Below the pieces are notes generated by a model, which was not told where the DNA came from, ran no database searches, and worked only from the letters and a program-made list of their open reading frames with translations. The position numbers were made by a program, and so were the translations under genes. This document shows, one piece after another, positions 54,499 to 61,430 of a DNA stretch of 64,000 bases. The stretch lies in NCBI RefSeq assembly GCF_023227905.1, contig NZ_JALOCF010000013.1, forward strand, positions 36,825 to 100,824, given 5' to 3'. How positions within the stretch are numbered: position 1 is the stretch's first letter; each line of letters opens with the position of its first letter. Source of the stretch: Methylobacter sp. Lineage in GTDB: Bacteria > Pseudomonadota > Gammaproteobacteria > Methylococcales > Methylomonadaceae.

Positions 54499-54849
54499 TA
54501 ATTATTTTTTCTGCTTGATTTGGATAATATTTTCACAGTCTCACTCGCGAGTAAGCACCCTCTCTACCTGCCGCTTACCGCAGTAAAAATCAGTGATTAC
54601 CGCCTAATGAATAGCGGCAATCGACCAAAATCAGACATTGAGAAATCAATAAGCTGCGAGTTCTTTAAATTTCAAAATACAAACAGGCTTTGGCTCATCG
54701 CAGACACTCATTTTTTAATTTGTGAATATAGATATAGGTGCCCATACGTATTGTGAAAATCGTTTATCTTTTTTAACTTAATGATGAGGTTATATGGGTT
54801 GGATATACAATTTTGGCATAACCATGCAGGGATGTTTTACATCTTCATA

Positions 54850-55164
54850 ACTGATGTTACGCAGTTAGTCGAATTAGTGCCGTAAATCAAGGTGTCGCTA
54901 ACGCGACGGTTTTTTTGAATCGGGTTCTCGCACCCGAGGGCGAGATACTTTTCTTTGCCCCGCCAAAGAAAAGTATCCAAAAGAAAGGCGGCCCGGTTAC
55001 CGCTTCTATCCTGCGCTCCTCGCTTTTGCCGAGGGTCAGCAGAAGGGGCTCCTGCCCCTCTGCTGACGTGCGGCATCCCTGCCGCACCCCTCACGGGCGA
55101 TTCTCGGCAAAAGCTCCGGTGCTCGGCGCGGCAAACGGGAACAATACCCCTGCGTAACATCAGT
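54850..55164 (-). mobile_element. non-autonomous element, family 2, copy C (complete)
   Basis: 315 bases with perfect terminal inverted repeats ACTGATGTTACGCAG (54850-54864) and CTGCGTAACATCAGT (55150-55164), flanked by 5-base duplications TCATA (54845-54849 and 55165-55169). The core is in opposite orientation to copies A, B and D and holds GGGCGAGATACTTTTCTTTG and GCTCCGGTGCTCGGCGCGGC. No transposase encoded. This is the best-preserved copy. Confidence 0.8.
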
Positions 55165-55237
55165 TCATAATAATTTTAAATCGTAGTTAATGGACAGTTG
55201 TCGGCAAAAACCAGGGAGTCAGTTATAAGGAAATAAC

Positions 55238-55372
55238 ATGGGCATCAGATATAAGTTCATACCTTCTGGATATATTTGCTCCGTTTCGGCTACCGGTTCT
55301 ATATCGTCAGCCTCGAAAGCATCATCCAGCTTTTTAATCGGCCACTCATTTAACTTTATTACGAAGAGTTGA
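55238..55372 (+). CDS. small upstream open reading frame (44 codons)
   Basis: MGIRYKFIPSGYICSVSATG begins at an ATG with a strong ribosome site (TAAGGAAATAAC) and the frame ends two bases before the transketolase ATG. The product would be 44 residues, Ser-rich and uncharged in the middle, with no family match that I know. The good ribosome site and the tight junction suggest a leader peptide or coupling ORF for the transketolase gene, which itself has only a weak site (GAAGAG). It may also be chance. Confidence 0.4.
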   Translation: MGIRYKFIPSGYICSVSATGSISSASKASSSFLIGHSFNFITKS

Positions 55373-55374
55373 CT

Positions 55375-57279
55375 ATGAAACCCTTTCCGATCGATCTTGG
55401 CGCATACCAGCGCATTACGTTAAACGCGAGCAATTCGACACTGACTGACGAGCAACGAGCCAGCCTGATGGCTAATATTCAGCTTTGCCGAGACGCGATA
55501 GTTTTTTTTACCGCGACCGGCGCGGCAAGGGGCGTCGGCGGCCATACCGGCGGACCTTATGATACGGTGCCGGAAGTGATCATCATGGATGCGTTGTTCC
55601 GGGGCGATGCCGATAAATATGTGCCGGTTTTTTTTGACGAAGCCGGACATCGCGCGGCCACGCAATATTTAATGGCCGCTCTTAACGGTGATTTTCCTGC
55701 TGAACATCTGATGGAGTACCGTGCCGCTCATGCTCATTTGCCGGGCCATCCTGAACTGGGCTTAACGCCGGGCGTAAAATTCAGTTCGGGACGGTTGGGT
55801 CACATGTGGTCCTATGTCAACGGCGTGTCTATCGCTAACTCAGGTAAAGTGCTGTTTTGCCTGGGCTCCGACGGCTCGCAGCAGGAAGGCAACGATGCAG
55901 AAGCGGCGCGCTTCGCGGTCGCCCAAAACCTGAACGTCAAATTGATTATCGATGATAATGACGTCACCATCGCCGGCCACCCGTCCCAATATTTGCCCGG
56001 TTTCTCTATCGCCAAAACGCTGGCCGGCCACGGTTTGACGGTATTGGAAGGCGATGGCGAGAATATCGACGATCTTTATCAGCGTATTTGCACAGCCATT
56101 CATACCGACGGCCCTGTTGCGGTGATCAATAAGCGCCTCATGTGTCCGGGCATTGTCGGGCTGGAAGGTTCAAACCACGGCCATGACGTCGCACCGGTTA
56201 AAGTGGCGGTAGCGTATTTGGAGTCTCGAGGCCGTCAGGCTGCGGCGGATCACCTGAAAGCCATTCAAGCACCAAAAAACGATGCGGTATTTCTGGGTTC
56301 CAGCGACAAGTGGGATGCCAACCGCAACATTTTCGGCGATGCCGTCGTCGCGATTCTGGACCGGATGAACGCCGCAGAGCGCGTCGAAAAAATCCGCGTT
56401 ATTGACAGCGACCTGGAAGGTTCCTGCGGCCTGTCCAAAATTCGCAATGCTCATCCTGAAGTATTTATCTCTTCCGGCATTATGGAGCGCAGTAATTTTT
56501 CGGCGGCGGCCGGTTTCGGGATGGCAGCGGGCAAACAGGGCATTTTTGCTACCTTTAGCGCTTTCCTGGAGATGGTCATTTCTGAAATTACCATGGCGCG
56601 ATTGAACAATTCCAACGTGCTCTGCCATTTCTCGCACTCCGGGGTTGACGACATGGCCGACAACACCTGTCATTTCGGACTGAACAACCTGTTTGCCGAT
56701 AACGGCTTGAGCGACGGCTATGCGACTCATCTTTACTTTCCGGCTGACTCGCTGCAAATGAAAGCCTGTTTGGAAACGATCTTTTTTAACCCCGGCTTGC
56801 GTTTTGTCTTCTCGACCCGCTCCAAAGTGCCGACTATTCTGAATGCCGACGGTCAGGAGTATTTTGGCGGGGACTATAAATTTGTCTCGGGCAAGGATGA
56901 AATTATTCGCGAAGGAACCCAGGGTTATATTGTCAGTTTCGGCGAGACCTTGTACCGGGCATTGGACGCCGTAGAGCGTTTAAAACAGGAAGGCATTGAT
57001 GTCGGTTTGATCAACAAGCCGACCCTAAACGTCATTGATGAAGAGATGATAGTTAAGATCGGCCATTCGCCAATGGTGTTGGTTGTCGAAGCGTATAACC
57101 GGAAAACGGGACTGGGCAGCCGCTTCGGCACCTGGTTGTTGGAGCGCGGCCTGGCTCCAAGCTATGCGCATCTTGGCAGCTACCGGGAAGGCTGCGGCGG
57201 TCTGTGGGAGCAATATCCTCATCAGGGTATTGATCCGGCCGGGATTATGGCAAAAGTTAGGGATCTACTAAAAACTTGA
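55375..57279 (+). CDS. transketolase-like enzyme
   Basis: A 634-residue TPP enzyme with the full transketolase plan: HTGGPYDTVPEVIIMDALF near the start, TPP site LGSDGSQQEGNDAEAARFA followed by LIIDDNDVTIAGHP, the pyrimidine-binding domain with GIMERSNFSAAAGFGMA and FSHSGVDD, and the C-terminal domain ending GIDPAGIMAKVRDLL. It exchanges two-carbon units between sugar phosphates, which would supply substrates for phosphoketolase. It differs clearly from the usual TktA (for example ARGVGGHTGG in place of the HGS-type N-terminus), so its exact donor is uncertain. I start at the ATG at 55375, six bases after an alternative TTG. Confidence 0.85.
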   Translation: MKPFPIDLGAYQRITLNASNSTLTDEQRASLMANIQLCRDAIVFFTATGAARGVGGHTGGPYDTVPEVIIMDALFRGDADKYVPVFFDEAGHRAATQYLMAALNGDFPAEHLMEYRAAHAHLPGHPELGLTPGVKFSSGRLGHMWSYVNGVSIANSGKVLFCLGSDGSQQEGNDAEAARFAVAQNLNVKLIIDDNDVTIAGHPSQYLPGFSIAKTLAGHGLTVLEGDGENIDDLYQRICTAIHTDGPVAVINKRLMCPGIVGLEGSNHGHDVAPVKVAVAYLESRGRQAAADHLKAIQAPKNDAVFLGSSDKWDANRNIFGDAVVAILDRMNAAERVEKIRVIDSDLEGSCGLSKIRNAHPEVFISSGIMERSNFSAAAGFGMAAGKQGIFATFSAFLEMVISEITMARLNNSNVLCHFSHSGVDDMADNTCHFGLNNLFADNGLSDGYATHLYFPADSLQMKACLETIFFNPGLRFVFSTRSKVPTILNADGQEYFGGDYKFVSGKDEIIREGTQGYIVSFGETLYRALDAVERLKQEGIDVGLINKPTLNVIDEEMIVKIGHSPMVLVVEAYNRKTGLGSRFGTWLLERGLAPSYAHLGSYREGCGGLWEQYPHQGIDPAGIMAKVRDLLKT

Positions 57280-57323
57280 TTCAAGTTGCCGTAAATCCGC
57301 TTTTCCGGTTCGATGAGGCAGGT

Positions 57324-57449
57324 ATGGAAACGGGGTTATGGTTCGGCTCTTTGGCATCGCCGGATGAAAAAGGCAGAACTATCGGCCAAAAGCAGTCGCT
57401 GGAGATACGTCTTATTCGAATAAACTTGATCGATAAAATCATAGTTTGA
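57324..57449 (+). other. possible small open reading frame or gene remnant
   Basis: A 41-residue coding-like frame (METGLWFGSLASPDEKGRTI and on) in the 206-base gap between transketolase and the glycoamylase-like gene. It is open back to the transketolase stop, where it reads AVNPLFRFDEAG, but has no clear ribosome site. Probably the tail of a lost gene or chance. Confidence 0.2.
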
Positions 57450-57485
57450 CAATGTCGAGATGAGAATCTAACAAAAAGGTAAGTG

Positions 57486-58796
57486 ATGCAAAGAACTATG
57501 TTTGATGATCTTGATGATAAAGAACTAAATCGTCTGCAATTGACTACTCTTCAGTACTATCTGCACGAAATCAACCCGGCCAACGGCCTTGTCCGCGACA
57601 AGACTCATAAAACCGCACCGGCTAGTATCGCAGCGGTCGGACTAGCTTTGGCATCAATTCCGGTATTAGTTGAGCGAGGGGTCATCTCACGGGAGTTTGC
57701 TCCCGAGATCGCCCTAAGGACGCTGCGTTTTTTTCGCGACGCGCCGCACGGGCCAGGGCCTGATGCCACCGGATACAAGGGCTTTTATTACCATTTTCTC
57801 GATATGAAAAGTGGTCGGCGGGTATGGAACTGCGAATTGTCCACGATTGACTCAGCCTTCCTCTTTGCCGGCATGTTGACATGCGCCGCTTATTTTGACC
57901 AAGAGACCGAAGAAGAGGATGAGCTACGCCGTCTGGTCGATGAACTTTTCGGGAAAGCCGATTGGCAGTGGGCGTTAAATGGCGGTCCGGCAATCTCTCA
58001 TGGCTGGCGGCCGGAAAGTGGCTTTATTCCGCATTACTGGAAGGGTTACGATGAGGCCCTGCTTCTGTATATTCTTGGACTCGGCTCAAAGACGTTTCCA
58101 CTTCCTGCAGAGAGCTATGCCGCATACTGCTCAACTTATCAGTGGAGGAAGATCTATGGACGTGAAATTCTTCATTCCGGGCCGCTTTTCACACATCAGC
58201 TCTCTCAACTATGGATAGATTTGCGCGGAATTCGCGACAAGTTTATGCGCGACCATAACACGGACTATTTTCAAAATAGCCGGCAAGCAACCTACCTGCA
58301 TCGGGAGTACGCAATTCAAAATCCACATGGATTTGTCGGCTATGGGGAGCATTGCTGGGGATTCACTGCTTGCGATGGTCCGGGTTGGATGTCGAGGAAG
58401 ATAAACGGCGTGGAAAGACAGTTCTATGATTATATTGCGCGCGGAGCGCCCGACGGGCCGGATGATGGTACCGTCGCGCCATGGGTCGTCCTTGCTTCGC
58501 TTCCCTTTGCCCCGGAGATTGTTATTCCTACCATGGATCATATGGCGCAGCTTAATATCGGTGTGGATAGTCGCTACGGGTATAAGCCTTCGTTCAACCA
58601 GACCTATGAGGTAGCGGATAGCCCCACAGGATGGTGGGTTACTCCTTATCATTTTGGTGTAGACCAAGGACCTGTAATTTTGATGATCGAAAATTACAGA
58701 ACCGGTTTAATTTGGGATATCATGCGCCGCTCCCCCTACATTGTGTCCGGCTTAAAGCAAGCGGGGTTTAATGGCGGCTGGTTGGATGGGGCCTGA
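57486..58796 (+). CDS. glycoamylase-like protein (PF10091 type)
   Basis: A 436-residue protein of the glycoamylase-like family, an (alpha/alpha)6 barrel. Early segment LQLTTLQYYLHEINPANGLVRD, then TIDSAFLFAGMLTCAAYFD, ISHGWRPESGFIPHYWKGYDEA and YGEHCWGFTACDGPG are family hallmarks. Such enzymes are predicted to cut beta- or alpha-glucans; no signal peptide is seen, so it is cytoplasmic. I use the ATG at 57486 (AAGG six bases upstream) rather than the GTG just before it. It follows the transketolase gene and may be co-transcribed. Confidence 0.86.
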   Translation: MQRTMFDDLDDKELNRLQLTTLQYYLHEINPANGLVRDKTHKTAPASIAAVGLALASIPVLVERGVISREFAPEIALRTLRFFRDAPHGPGPDATGYKGFYYHFLDMKSGRRVWNCELSTIDSAFLFAGMLTCAAYFDQETEEEDELRRLVDELFGKADWQWALNGGPAISHGWRPESGFIPHYWKGYDEALLLYILGLGSKTFPLPAESYAAYCSTYQWRKIYGREILHSGPLFTHQLSQLWIDLRGIRDKFMRDHNTDYFQNSRQATYLHREYAIQNPHGFVGYGEHCWGFTACDGPGWMSRKINGVERQFYDYIARGAPDGPDDGTVAPWVVLASLPFAPEIVIPTMDHMAQLNIGVDSRYGYKPSFNQTYEVADSPTGWWVTPYHFGVDQGPVILMIENYRTGLIWDIMRRSPYIVSGLKQAGFNGGWLDGA

Positions 58797-58872
58797 CGTA
58801 ATGAACTTCCATAACTTATTTTTTATCGCTTCGGCTCTGAACGCCAACCTGGAGTGAGTCTAAACAAACGAT

Positions 58873-58888
58873 ACTAAAGTCCCATAGG
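58873..58888 (+). promoter_or_regulatory. degenerate half DosR-like box
   Basis: ACTAAAGTCCCATAG keeps one half of the box (AAAGTCC) and the trailing CATAG, but the other half is lost. No -10 at the conserved spacing is visible. It sits upstream of the L,D-transpeptidase gene, from which a family 1 element now separates it. Confidence 0.25.
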
Positions 58889-58914
58889 CTTTCCATTGGC
58901 CTAAGTACTGAGAT

Positions 58915-59139
58915 CAATGCTGTTGACTTAAGCGTGCGGGCCCCCTTCTCCCTTGAGGGATGCCTACATGGATGTAGGTAGTAGAGCACCAACAGTAGGC
59001 GCTTTAGGCGATGCAGGAGCAGTTGCCGAGAAGGTTGGGATGAGGGGGATAAAATAAGCTTTTTCCTTATTTTGCTTTCCCCTCACCCAACCCTCTCCCT
59101 CTGGAGAGGGCTTTGTACCGCTTAAGTCAACAGCATTGA
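58915..59139 (+). mobile_element. non-autonomous element, family 1, copy 3, interrupted by another repeat
   Basis: 225 bases with CAATGCTGTTGACTTAAG at the left and CTTAAGTCAACAGCATTGA at the right, and a perfect 10-base target duplication GTACTGAGAT (58905-58914 and 59140-59149). About 70 bases at roughly 58961-59031 are an insertion: the reverse of the 65-bp repeat at 37857-37921. Confidence 0.85.
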
Positions 59140-59260
59140 GTACTGAGATAATGTTGCTCTATGAGCCTCTACGCCGGTGGTATATTTAATACAAACTTCT
59201 CTTTATTTCAGAGACGAAAAAGTTTGGCAGTTTAAATCTCCTAGAAACTTCACGGTTAAA

Positions 59261-60703
59261 ATGGGATTACTCTTGGGAAGTCGAAAACAGGTTAAAAGTC
59301 TTGCTGAGTTGGCCAGCCAGCTGCATGTGGGGGCAACCTCACCTTTCGTGCTGTTGGCAGTCGGCATGCTCAGCGGTTGCCAGCTTTATCCTGCAACTAC
59401 AAATTTTTTAGAATTTCCGCCTGAGATTGGCTTCCCGGAGACTACCAGATCCTTCCCGCCGGAGGAGAAGGTGGAAGAAGAGGAGAAAGAGGTGGAGGTA
59501 GGCGAACCGCAGCCGAAACTTGCCGACATCGCTACCCGCAAGTTCCCCATAGCCAAAGACAGCCGCATTGTCGGCGGTCTTGCCGCGATCAATGTGCAAG
59601 ATGGCGACACCTTGCCCGACATTGCCCGGCATTTCGGCTTGGGCTATAACGACATCACCATCGCCAATCCCGCTATCTCCGCCTGGACGCCGGAATCGGG
59701 CGCACGCATGCTGCTGCCGTCGCGGTTCATCCTGCCCGATGCGCCGCGCAAAGGCATCGTGCTCAATCTGGCGAACCTGCGGCTGTTCTATTACCCGCCG
59801 AAACAGCCGGACACCGTGTTGACCTACCCGGTCGGTGTTGGCCGTGACGGCTGGAATACTCCGCTAGGGCAAACCACTATTATCGCCAAAACAGTTAAGC
59901 CGACCTGGACCGTCCCGGAATCCGTCCGCCGCGAACATGCGGAAAAAGGCGATCCTCTGCCTGAAGCGGTGCCTCCAGGTCCCGACAACCCGCTCGGCGA
60001 GTATGCATTACGGCTAGGCTTTAGCAGTTACCTGATCCACGGCACCAACAAGCCTTACGGTGTCGGCATGCAGGTCAGTCACGGTTGTGTGCGGCTTTAC
60101 CCCGAAGACATCGACGTACTGTTCAAACAAACTTCGGTCGGGACGCCGGTGATGATCGTACACCAGCCTTATATGACGGCATGGGACGGGGATATGCTTT
60201 ATCTGGAAGCCCATGAGCCTCTGCAAAAATGGGCGGGCCAGAAGAAGCAACAGCAAAAGTCACTGTTGCAGCAACTGCGCAAAATCGCCGCTGAAAAAGG
60301 CGCAGCCGTGGATTGGGAAAAAGTCGGCAGCATCCTGCAACGCGCCGACGGCATTCCCACCCCAATCCTGGAGGCCAGCCCGGAATTGCCGGAACTGGCC
60401 GGGTACGCACCGAAAGTGCAACATCCCGGACAGTTCTACGGGCAGCCGGTAGTTCCACAATTGACCGACAACGACTGGGTGCTTATCGTCGCCGACAACA
60501 GCAACGAACAGACGGCGCGACAGCTGGTTGCGATGCTCAACCATCAAGGTCCGCCAATCCCGGCGCGCCCCATTGCCAAAGACGGCTCCTATCAAGTGAT
60601 TGCCGGCCCTTTCAAAGACCAAAAAGAAGCCGAATTGATTGCACAGCGCATCAAAATCGATTTCGAGATTAATGCCAAGCTCGGAACTGTGACCATACGA
60701 TAG
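59261..60703 (+). CDS. L,D-transpeptidase (YkuD) lipoprotein with SPOR-like C-terminus
   Basis: A 480-residue envelope enzyme that forms 3-3 peptidoglycan cross-links or anchors proteins. Seen: lipobox GMLSGC, an acidic linker (EEKVEEEEKEVEVGEPQP), a LysM-like module (INVQDGDTLPDIARHFGL), the YkuD domain with catalytic motif GVGMQVSHGCVRLYPEDI and HGTNKPYG, a helical linker and a SPOR-like end (VLIVADNSNEQTARQLVAML, QVIAGPFKDQKEAELIAQRI). I start at the ATG at 59261; a GTG at 59177 in the same frame is possible but makes an odd N-terminus. The combination of LysM, YkuD and SPOR is typical of ErfK/YbiS relatives in methanotrophs and others. Confidence 0.9.
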   Translation: MGLLLGSRKQVKSLAELASQLHVGATSPFVLLAVGMLSGCQLYPATTNFLEFPPEIGFPETTRSFPPEEKVEEEEKEVEVGEPQPKLADIATRKFPIAKDSRIVGGLAAINVQDGDTLPDIARHFGLGYNDITIANPAISAWTPESGARMLLPSRFILPDAPRKGIVLNLANLRLFYYPPKQPDTVLTYPVGVGRDGWNTPLGQTTIIAKTVKPTWTVPESVRREHAEKGDPLPEAVPPGPDNPLGEYALRLGFSSYLIHGTNKPYGVGMQVSHGCVRLYPEDIDVLFKQTSVGTPVMIVHQPYMTAWDGDMLYLEAHEPLQKWAGQKKQQQKSLLQQLRKIAAEKGAAVDWEKVGSILQRADGIPTPILEASPELPELAGYAPKVQHPGQFYGQPVVPQLTDNDWVLIVADNSNEQTARQLVAMLNHQGPPIPARPIAKDGSYQVIAGPFKDQKEAELIAQRIKIDFEINAKLGTVTIR

Positions 60704-60731
60704 CCCATACGCATCGACTTAGTACCTGATG

Positions 60732-60911
60732 TCACCCGCCCCATGCTGATAGCGCATCATTCTCGGCATGAAAATAATTCACTAAATGTGGCACCCAGCC
60801 CCACCAGAAATTTCTCCCGTCGGGTTTGCCGCTTTTTACAGGCACACTCAAGGTCGGCAATACGGGTTTGGATTGGCCTGCCGATAGGTAATCGACTCTG
60901 TGTTTAGGCAT
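60732..60911 (-). CDS. small conserved-looking protein, 59 residues
   Basis: MPKHRVDYLSAGQSKPVLPT begins at an ATG with AGGAG five bases upstream and ends RNFWWGWVPHLVNYFHAEND-ALSAWGG. It is just under usual size cut-offs. The product is Trp-rich, polar at the start, with no signal peptide, and I know no family for it. Composition, the good ribosome site and absence of overlap argue that it is real. It is convergent with the L,D-transpeptidase gene. Confidence 0.55.
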   Translation of the reverse strand: MPKHRVDYLSAGQSKPVLPTLSVPVKSGKPDGRNFWWGWVPHLVNYFHAENDALSAWGG

Positions 60912-60960
60912 TCGTACTCCTAGAGCAATTTTCGAATATTTAAGATCAATTCCACTGTTA

Positions 60961-61258
60961 AACTTTTGTTACGCAGAAGGAACTTGATATGGCACGGACT
61001 GAGTCCCGTTTGCCGCGCCGAGCACCGGAGCTTTCGCCGGGATAATGCCCGCAGGGGCGCGGCAAGGAGGCCGCGCGTTGCCAGAGGGCCAAGGACGGCC
61101 CTTCTGGCAACCCCCGGTGAAAGCGAGGAGCGCAGGACTCAAGCGGCAACCGGGCCGCCTTTTCTTTGGATACTTTCTTTTGGCGGAGCAAAAGAAAGTA
61201 TCTCGCCTTCGGGGGCGAGACCCCGATTCAAATAACCGTCGCGCTAGCGACTCTTTAA
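60961..61258 (+). mobile_element. non-autonomous element, family 2, copy D (degenerate ends)
   Basis: The left end ACTTTTGTTACGCAGAAGG is a diverged terminal repeat. The core (GAGCACCGGAGCTTTCGCC, GGATACTTTCTTTTGGCGGA with its inverted partner, CGTCGCGCTAGCGAC) closely matches copies A and B. No right terminal repeat is found. It lies 45 bases before the DosR-like box of the V-ATPase operon. Confidence 0.65.
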
Positions 61259-61302
61259 CTAACGAAGAAATGCTCTAGTACAAGATCAGACCTCAACTGG
61301 CC

Positions 61303-61318
61303 TTGGACTAAAGTCCAA
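61303..61318 (+). promoter_or_regulatory. DosR-like box upstream of the V-ATPase operon
   Basis: Perfect palindrome TTGGACTAAAGTCCAA. TAGTAT (61343-61348) begins 24 bases after it. The spacer carries the 12-bp palindrome CTGCTTAAGCAG (61328-61339), shared almost exactly with the GH63 promoter. The first ATG is 113 bases from the box. Confidence 0.8.
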
Positions 61319-61430
61319 TAGCGAGACCTGCTTAAGCAGGAATAGTATGTTCATCAGCTAATGCGTCATTCCGGCAAACAGAAGTATTAACTCTTTGCTT
61401 TCTGGGCCTTGATCATAGGGAGCTTTCGTG

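Noticed and set aside
54520..54756. A 78-codon frame in the long gap before the transketolase gene
   Set aside because: Starts with TTG without a ribosome site, composition is AT-rich and protein-unlike.
58873..58909. A ninth DosR-like box before the L,D-transpeptidase gene
   Set aside because: Only one half matches and no -10 lies at the conserved distance, so it is listed only as a degenerate half-site.
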